DNA from: an uncultured Clostridia bacterium
GTDB taxonomy: Bacteria; Bacillota; Clostridia; Lachnospirales; Lachnospiraceae
Direction: 5' to 3'
Assembly: GCA_947304065.1 (NCBI GenBank)
Contig: CAMZAI010000078.1
Coordinates: 1 to 11,783, forward strand
Length of the DNA: 11,783 bases
The position numbers were made by a program, and so were the translations under genes. The notes below the pieces were generated by a model. That model saw only the letters and a list, made by a program, of their open reading frames with translations, was not told the origin of the DNA and ran no database searches. Positions 6,895-11,783 of the stretch are shown piece after piece; the first letter of the stretch is position 1; the number at the start of each line of letters is the position of its first letter.

Positions 6895-9540
6895 TTATTT
6901 TATCTGCTCCTCAACAGCCCCTGCCACAGCAGCGATCAGCTCGTCGATCTTCGAAGCGTCCTTTCCGCCGGCCTGAGCCATATTGGGACGTCCGCCTCCG
7001 CCGCCCTGTACGATGGGAGCGAGCTTCTTGATCAGATTGCCCGCATGAGCACCCTTCGCCATAGCGTCGTCTGTAGCCTTTGCCACGAGATTTGCCTTGC
7101 CGTCGCTGTCGGATGCAAGTACCAGGATTCCTCCGCCGAGCTTCTCGGCCAGGCCGTCAGCCAGGTCTCTCAAAGCGTTCATATCAACGCCCGAAACCTT
7201 CGCCGCGAGAACCTTTACGCCGTTTACCTCAACAACGTTGTTCATTACATCGCCTACGGCATCCTTTGCCGCCTTTGCCTTAAGCGACTCAATCTCTGCC
7301 TGCAGGGCCTTGTTGTCCGCCTGCAGATGGACTATCTTCTCCGCGAGTCCCGAAGGCTGTGTCTTAGCGGCCGCAGCGGCCTCTAAGAGCTGCTTTTCAA
7401 GATTGCGGTAGTACTCTATAACATTGGCGCCGGTAATAGCCTCGATACGGCGTACGCCCGCCGCTACTGCCGATTCCGAAACGATCTTGAAATTGCCGAT
7501 CAGACCTGTGTGAGCCACATGCGTACCGCCGCAGAGTTCCTTCGAGAAGTCGCCCATCGATACAACTCTTACCTCTGCGCCGTACTTCTCGCCGAACAGA
7601 GCCATCGCTCCGGTCTTCTTTGCCTCCTCGATGCTCATTACATCGGTCTTTACGGCCAGATCCTCTTCGATCTTATTGTTTACGATCTCCTCAACACGTG
7701 CCAGTTCCTTCGCGGTCATTGCCTTGCCGTAGGAGAAGTCGAATCTTGTACGCTCGGTATCCTGATACGAACCCTGCTGATGAGCCTCGTGTCCGATAAC
7801 CTCCTGCAGCGCTGCCTGAAGAAGGTGTGTAGCCGAATGGTTGCGGCAGGTGCTCGCGCGCTTGCCCGCGTCTACCATCAGAGTCGCCTTCTGGCCCTTC
7901 ATGATCGAACCGGACTCAACAACGCCGATATGGCCGATCCTTCCGCCGGGAAGCTTAACTGTCTCGGTAACCTCCATAGTGCCGGTAGCGGTTTTGATCA
8001 CGCCGGTATCGCCCTTCTGTCCGCCCATCGTTGCGTAGAAAGGAGTCTGGGCAACGATAACTGTTGCGGTCTTGCCCTCGCCCACGCTGTCGGTCAGGGC
8101 GTTCTCATCAGCCAGAGCGGTGATCTCCTGCTCGCCGGTCAGCTTGTCATAGCCGACGAACTCGCTGACGATCGAAGCGTCGAGATCGTCGAAGATCGAA
8201 GCGGTATTTTTCTGTGCAAAGGAGCTGCCCGCACGTGCGGTCTCCTTCTGCTGCTCCATGGCAGCCTTAAAGCCCTCCTCGTCAACCGTGAGGCCTTCCT
8301 CACCGGCCATCTCAACAGTCAGTTCGAGCGGGAATCCGAAGGTATCGTAGAGGTAGAATGCTTCCTTGCCGTCGATCACGTTCTTGCCCTCGATGCGGCG
8401 GTCAAGGATCTTCTTGAACTCCTTCATGCCGTTCTCAAGCGTGGACTCAAAGCGCTCGATCTCCTTGGTCAGCTCCGAAACGATGAAATCGCGGTTCCTG
8501 ATCAGGTTCGGATAAGCTTCGCTGTAAACAACATTTACGTAAATGAGTGCGCACTCAATGATCTGTTCCTTGGTCATTCCGAGCATTCTCGCATGACGTA
8601 CGGCACGTCTGATCAGGCGGCGGAGAACATAGCCTGCGCCTGTATTGCCGGGTGTGAGTCTTGCCTCATCGCCGATCAGCATAACGCCGGTACGGGTGTG
8701 GTCTGCAAGGATACGCATCGAACGGGTAAGCTTCTCGTCCTCTCCGTACTTCTTCCCGGAACACTTCTCGATATGCGCGATAACGGGCGCATGAACGTCG
8801 GTCTTATATACATCGTCGATGCCGTTAAGGAAAGCAAGGTTTCTCTCGAGTCCCCATCCGGTGTCAACGTTTTTCTTTGCAAGAGGAGTAAGAGTTCCGT
8901 CCTGATGCTTCTCGTACTGCATGAATACGTCGTTGCCGATCTCGGTGTACTTGCCGCAGTGGCAGCCGGGTCCGCAGTTAGGGCCGCAGTCCGGAATATC
9001 CTTCACATAGAACATCTCCGAGTCCGGTCCGCAGGGTCCGAACTCAAGTCCCCACCAGTTGTCCTCAGCGGGAAGATAGAAAATGTTCTCGGGCTTGAAG
9101 CCTGACTTGATACGGCACTGAGCGCCTTCCTCGTCGCGGGGAGCATTCTCGTCGCCCGCAAATACGGTCGCTGCCAGATGATCGCGGTCAAAACCGAAAA
9201 CCTCGGTAAGAAGCTCGTAGCTCCATTTGCAGCGGTCCTCCTTAAAGTAATCTCCAAGGCTCCAGCTGCCCATCATCTCAAAGAAGGTGCCGTGGGACTT
9301 ATCGCCTACGGAGTCGATATCGTTCGTACGGACGCAGCCCTGTACGTTGCAGAGCCTGGTTCCCATGGGATGCTTTTTGCCCAGCAGATAAGGCATAAGG
9401 GGCTGCATACCCGCAACATTAAAAAGAACGCCCGTAGAGCCGTCCGATACAAGGGATACCGCGCCGCAGTCCACATGTCCGCGGTCGATATAGAACTTCT
9501 TCCAGGCATTTCTGAGTTCGTTTGAAGTAAACTGTTTCAT
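6895..9540 (-). CDS. alaS: Alanyl-tRNA synthetase
   Basis: A full-length 881-residue class IIc synthetase that charges tRNA-Ala. The catalytic core holds 'HGTFFEMMGSWSLGDYF' (83-99) and the motif 3 region 'GAGYVLRRLIRRAVRHARMLG' (301-321). The editing domain has its zinc ligands: 'HSATH' (His568, His572) and 'CGGTH' (Cys670, His674). A coiled-coil stretch (about 710-760) leads to the C-Ala/DHHA1 domain with the glycine run 'QGGGGGRPNMAQAGG' (845-859). A cysteine-rich insert 'CGPNCGPGCHCGKYTEIGN' (185-203) follows 'GPCGPDSEMF'. I recall similar inserts in other clostridial AlaRS, where the cysteines may bind zinc. The ATG at 9540 follows AGGAG at a slightly long 11-base spacing. It is the first gene of a four-gene operon. 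Confidence 0.98.
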   Translation of the reverse strand: MKQFTSNELRNAWKKFYIDRGHVDCGAVSLVSDGSTGVLFNVAGMQPLMPYLLGKKHPMGTRLCNVQGCVRTNDIDSVGDKSHGTFFEMMGSWSLGDYFKEDRCKWSYELLTEVFGFDRDHLAATVFAGDENAPRDEEGAQCRIKSGFKPENIFYLPAEDNWWGLEFGPCGPDSEMFYVKDIPDCGPNCGPGCHCGKYTEIGNDVFMQYEKHQDGTLTPLAKKNVDTGWGLERNLAFLNGIDDVYKTDVHAPVIAHIEKCSGKKYGEDEKLTRSMRILADHTRTGVMLIGDEARLTPGNTGAGYVLRRLIRRAVRHARMLGMTKEQIIECALIYVNVVYSEAYPNLIRNRDFIVSELTKEIERFESTLENGMKEFKKILDRRIEGKNVIDGKEAFYLYDTFGFPLELTVEMAGEEGLTVDEEGFKAAMEQQKETARAGSSFAQKNTASIFDDLDASIVSEFVGYDKLTGEQEITALADENALTDSVGEGKTATVIVAQTPFYATMGGQKGDTGVIKTATGTMEVTETVKLPGGRIGHIGVVESGSIMKGQKATLMVDAGKRASTCRNHSATHLLQAALQEVIGHEAHQQGSYQDTERTRFDFSYGKAMTAKELARVEEIVNNKIEEDLAVKTDVMSIEEAKKTGAMALFGEKYGAEVRVVSMGDFSKELCGGTHVAHTGLIGNFKIVSESAVAAGVRRIEAITGANVIEYYRNLEKQLLEAAAAAKTQPSGLAEKIVHLQADNKALQAEIESLKAKAAKDAVGDVMNNVVEVNGVKVLAAKVSGVDMNALRDLADGLAEKLGGGILVLASDSDGKANLVAKATDDAMAKGAHAGNLIKKLAPIVQGGGGGRPNMAQAGGKDASKIDELIAAVAGAVEEQIK

Positions 9541-9571
9541 TTTGAATAAATCTCCTAAAAATCGTAATGCA

Positions 9572-9589
9572 TGGTCTTTGCACAGACCA
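9572..9589 (-). other. Stem-loop at the predicted 5' end of the alaS mRNA
   Basis: TGGTCT and AGACCA pair perfectly around a 6-base loop. The predicted transcription start (about 9589) falls at the base of the stem, so the mRNA would begin with this hairpin. Such 5'-terminal stems can stabilise messages. It is too small for a T-box, and no T-box core sequence is visible in the roughly 50-base leader. Confidence 0.5.
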
Positions 9590-9595
9590 CCTCAC

Positions 9596-9624
9596 ATTAT
9601 ATCCCAGCGGCATGTCCTTTTCAA
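9596..9624 (-). promoter_or_regulatory. SigmaA promoter of the alaS-tlyA-nadK-argR operon
   Basis: On the minus strand TTGAAA (9619-9624) and a perfect TATAAT (9596-9601) are spaced by exactly 17 bases. This is the strongest promoter-like sequence in the window. It lies about 56 bases upstream of the alaS start, giving a leader near 50 bases. Confidence 0.88.
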
Positions 9625-9629
9625 GAAGA

Positions 9630-9650
9630 TTATGCATTATTTATGCATAA
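9630..9650. promoter_or_regulatory. AT-rich palindrome just upstream of the alaS -35
   Basis: TTATGCAT and ATGCATAA form perfect 8-base inverted arms around a 5-base centre. The site lies six bases upstream of the -35 (about -41 to -61), a position suited to an activator site or an UP-like element. The half-site ATGCATTA recurs in the alaS leader (9564-9571, TAATGCAT on the plus strand). No protein can be assigned. Confidence 0.4.
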
Positions 9651-9658
9651 AAGTGCCT

Positions 9659-9747
9659 GAAGACATGGGGACGGTTCTTCTGCCCGACGTAACATCGGAC
9701 AGAAGAACCGTCCCCATGTCTGCCAGAAGAACCGTCCCCATGTCTTC
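9659..9747. repeat. Three-copy inverted/direct repeat forming a long hairpin (GGGGACGGTTCTTCTG core)
   Basis: A 21-base unit at 9662-9682 is repeated as a perfect inverted copy at 9700-9720 and again in that same inverted direction at 9724-9744. The first and third copies match over 24 bases (9659-9682 and 9724-9747). The 17-base centre between copies one and two can add a small CCGA/TCGG stem. The DNA or RNA can fold as copy 1 with copy 2, or copy 1 with copy 3. The element starts 9 bases past the stop of the PstS-like gene. Elements with a GGGGACGG...CCGTCCCC core recur in many bacterial genomes, in some cases near Y1 (REP-associated) transposases, as I recall; no transposase is present here. 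Confidence 0.93.
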
Positions 9748-9756
9748 TCCAAATAC

Positions 9757-11664
9757 TCAACTCTCCGGCATCACATATATCCATATATCCTTATCAGAAA
9801 TGTAAATGCTGCTGTCATAGTCGTTGAAATATTCAATATTGTTATCGCAGAAGCGCTCATAGTCTCCGGGTTCGAGCCGGATCACACCTTTGTTGCTCCT
9901 TGCGTCAACGCCGTATGACTTTACCCTATATTCATCCTTTATCGAGGCCGCATATTCGCGCACGCAGTCTGTCAGGTAGTTATATGAATTATTTACCACT
10001 GCGTATCTGACGAACGGCGATCTCTTCGTGATCTCTGCGTATCTGTCTATCGCCTGCTGCTCGGTCACTGCCACATAGAGCAAGTCATATTCAATATACG
10101 TTCCGGCAAAATCATCGGGATATACATAGTCTTTATCAAAATCAAAGGAAGCATAAACAGCTTCGTTGGCAAGCACCGCATTGGCCTGCAGCTTCGCTGT
10201 TTTTTCGGCTGCGGATTCTTTGCCCGCATAATCATAAACCTGCGAAACGCCGTCATATATCAGGTATTCCGACTCCCCGACAGCCACAGCGAGCGAGCTG
10301 TTGGATGCGATCTTCCGCACGCTCATTCCCGACCCGATCCAGTCGTAAATGCGCCTCGCAGGACTGTTCGGAGCCTCATCCGCACGTATCGCCACATATG
10401 CGGTAGTTATGAACGGATACGAATGATCCTTGAAGGTATCGGTATTCGGTTTAGCCCCGTCGACTTCGACCGCCACGATATAATCCTCATACTCAAGATC
10501 CAGATATGAGACAATGTTATATCCGATCGCATAAGGATCACGAAAAACCTCTTCGGTGATACTGCTCATGTCGTCAGCGAAATAAAACCGGTCCAACATA
10601 GAAGAAAAGTCGGGTGCATTTCCGTCAGGCCATAAGAAATTCTCAAAAAGTCTCTGGCTGCCAGACTGATCATCCCTGAAATACGGGTGAATATCGGCGT
10701 CCGGTCCTCCGACCTGCTTCCAGTTCGTAACCGTGCACTCATATATCCCGCGGATCTGCTCCGACGTAAGGCTCTTCACCGGGCATTCCGGACTCACGAT
10801 AAAGCCGAGTCCGTCGTAGCCGTAAGGCTTCATTTCGATATTGACCTTTTTCTCTCGGAAATAAGATTCCTCTTCTTCCGTAGGCGCGACCAGGAACACG
10901 ATATCGGCCTTTTTATCTGCCAGATTCAGCCATGCGCCATGAGTCTTTGAACAGAGCGGATTATCGGGGGCCACACTGTTTACCCCGTTAAGCTCCAGGT
11001 AGATTGCCTCGGTAATGGGCTTTCTCGCAGTCGAACTGTCGATCACCGGGAACAGCTCGGGATAATAGATGAACACACTCTCGATCGGCAGCTCGTCGGG
11101 ACCCGACACAGGCTCGGGAGTAGGCGTGGGCTCATCCGAAGGTTCTGCTGTAGGCGTCACTTCCTGTGTGGGCACCGTTTCCGGTACGGATGTGGGCTTG
11201 GCAGACGCTATATCAGTCGGTGCAGGCGTGTTATTCTCCGATGAAACAAATTCTCCCCGATATATGTGAACGCCCTTTACTTCCTCGCCGTTCTCCAGCT
11301 TTGCCCTGTACTCGTCCTGCAGTTCATCGATACTCTTCATATTCCTGGGTATCAGCTGAAATTCAAGCTTTTCCAGCCAGTAATCGTCTATATGGTCATC
11401 ATATGTCTTACTGTAGATCCCCATCGCCTTCCATTTGATCACGCGGTACAGAGGCGCGTTAAGCTCCATCGTTCCTCCGTCTTTGTATCTCATCGGGAAA
11501 GGCACCAGAAGAACGATCAGCAGGATCGCCAACAGATATATCCCGCCCCGCTTTTTGTTAAACTTCTCAGCCCTTATGCCCAGCACGAAAGCGGCCGGGA
11601 GCAGACCCACGATCACGAAGATCACACCGCGGACGATCAAAGATCCCCAATATTCACTAAGCAT
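9757..11664 (-). CDS. Membrane-anchored PstS-like substrate-binding protein with Thr/Pro linker
   Basis: A 635-residue protein. Two hydrophobic helices (about 8-30 and 42-58) flank a basic loop 'RAEKFNKKRGG', so the positive-inside rule places the rest outside the cell. Residues 60-140 are a small domain with 'LYRVIKWKAMGIYSKTY'. Residues 143-187 are a Thr/Pro/Glu-rich spacer typical of clostridial surface proteins. About 195-445 resembles phosphate-binding PstS: 'IDSSTARKPITEAIY' (208-222), 'DDQSGSQRLFENF' (331-343) in place of the usual SGSGT loop, 'DPYAIGYN' (376-383) and 'SYPFITTAYVAIR' (415-427). The last 190 residues match nothing I recognise. There is no lipobox and no pstCAB nearby, so a sensing or scavenging role is possible. 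The ATG at 11664 follows GGGGGAG, and the gene starts 20 bases after the serpin stop. The PstS-like fold is moderately sure; the ligand is unknown. Confidence 0.8.
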   Translation of the reverse strand: MLSEYWGSLIVRGVIFVIVGLLPAAFVLGIRAEKFNKKRGGIYLLAILLIVLLVPFPMRYKDGGTMELNAPLYRVIKWKAMGIYSKTYDDHIDDYWLEKLEFQLIPRNMKSIDELQDEYRAKLENGEEVKGVHIYRGEFVSSENNTPAPTDIASAKPTSVPETVPTQEVTPTAEPSDEPTPTPEPVSGPDELPIESVFIYYPELFPVIDSSTARKPITEAIYLELNGVNSVAPDNPLCSKTHGAWLNLADKKADIVFLVAPTEEEESYFREKKVNIEMKPYGYDGLGFIVSPECPVKSLTSEQIRGIYECTVTNWKQVGGPDADIHPYFRDDQSGSQRLFENFLWPDGNAPDFSSMLDRFYFADDMSSITEEVFRDPYAIGYNIVSYLDLEYEDYIVAVEVDGAKPNTDTFKDHSYPFITTAYVAIRADEAPNSPARRIYDWIGSGMSVRKIASNSSLAVAVGESEYLIYDGVSQVYDYAGKESAAEKTAKLQANAVLANEAVYASFDFDKDYVYPDDFAGTYIEYDLLYVAVTEQQAIDRYAEITKRSPFVRYAVVNNSYNYLTDCVREYAASIKDEYRVKSYGVDARSNKGVIRLEPGDYERFCDNNIEYFNDYDSSIYISDKDIWIYVMPES

Positions 11665-11684
11665 ATAATTACTCCCCCTGTTAT

Positions 11685-11783
11685 CTATTTCTCCGGATCG
11701 TTCATCACGCCGATAAAGAACGGGATGTTCGCTTCCGTGTCTATAAGCATATAAATAAACGGTCTGGTAAGATAGACCTCTTT
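11685..11783 (-). CDS. Serpin-family protease inhibitor, C-terminal fragment (runs off the right edge)
   Basis: The last 32 codons before a TAG stop (11685-11687) read as the conserved serpin C-terminus: 'VYLTRPFIYMLIDTEANIPF' followed by 'FIGVMNDPEK'. This matches the serpin pattern of a D/TRPF strand, then a variable turn, then 'ilFiGrv.nP', which forms core strands s4B and s5B. The reactive centre loop would lie about 30 residues upstream, just outside the window, so the target protease cannot be guessed. Bacterial serpins are sporadic and are mostly secreted or surface inhibitors; some clostridial ones attach to cellulosomes. The 20-base spacing to the PstS-like gene suggests co-transcription. 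The fragment is short, but the pattern is distinctive. Confidence 0.78.
   Translation of the reverse strand, partial: KEVYLTRPFIYMLIDTEANIPFFIGVMNDPEK

Noticed and set aside
7510..9105. A 531-codon open frame on the plus strand opposite alaS
   Set aside because: It is the complement of a strongly conserved alanyl-tRNA synthetase. The predicted protein is Leu/Ala-rich with no recognisable domain. Long antisense frames are expected opposite codon-biased genes.
9659..9747. CRISPR array
   Set aside because: There are only three repeat copies, one inverted relative to the other two, with a 3-base gap between two of them. There are no regular spacers and no cas genes.
9541..9756. T-box riboswitch ahead of alaS
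   Set aside because: The promoter at 9596-9624 leaves a leader of only about 50 bases, and no T-box core sequence or terminator/antiterminator pair is visible.

Overview
The window looks like a chromosomal segment of a Gram-positive anaerobe of class Clostridia (Bacillota), perhaps Lachnospiraceae or a relative. The evidence is the tlyA-nadK-argR block typical of Clostridia, purine-rich Shine-Dalgarno sites, near-balanced base composition, a Thr/Pro-linker surface protein and a serpin. The family-level placement is inference. Every recognised gene lies on the minus strand, so transcription runs from high to low coordinates.

Region A (about 9750-11783): the last 32 codons of a serpin-type protease inhibitor, followed 20 bases later by a 635-residue membrane-anchored protein with a PstS-like (phosphate-binding type) extracellular domain. 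No pstCAB transporter genes are visible beside it. Region B (about 9545-9750): a non-coding stretch with a long near-perfect hairpin built from three copies of a 21-24 base repeat, an AT-rich palindrome, a strong sigmaA-type promoter and a hairpin at the predicted 5' end of the alaS mRNA.

Region C (4543-9540): a probable housekeeping operon alaS-tlyA-nadK-argR (alanyl-tRNA synthetase, rRNA 2'-O-methyltransferase, NAD kinase, arginine repressor). It is closed by a clean rho-independent terminator at 4543-4576. The alaS leader is too short for a T-box. recN, the usual neighbour after argR in many Firmicutes, is absent here.

Region D (1-4509): a second operon with its own promoter (4481-4509). 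It runs M20 metallopeptidase, then a fusion of a GNAT acetyltransferase to a Cys/Met-metabolism PLP enzyme (cystathionine gamma-synthase/beta-lyase type), then a MalY/PatB-type C-S lyase, then a LysR-type regulator that runs off the left edge. Together these suggest a sulfur amino acid module: peptide or N-acyl hydrolysis, acyl transfer, transsulfuration or C-S cleavage, and a dedicated regulator. The GNAT-PLP fusion and the gene set around it are the most unusual items in the window. No transposase, CRISPR array, tRNA or rRNA gene was seen.
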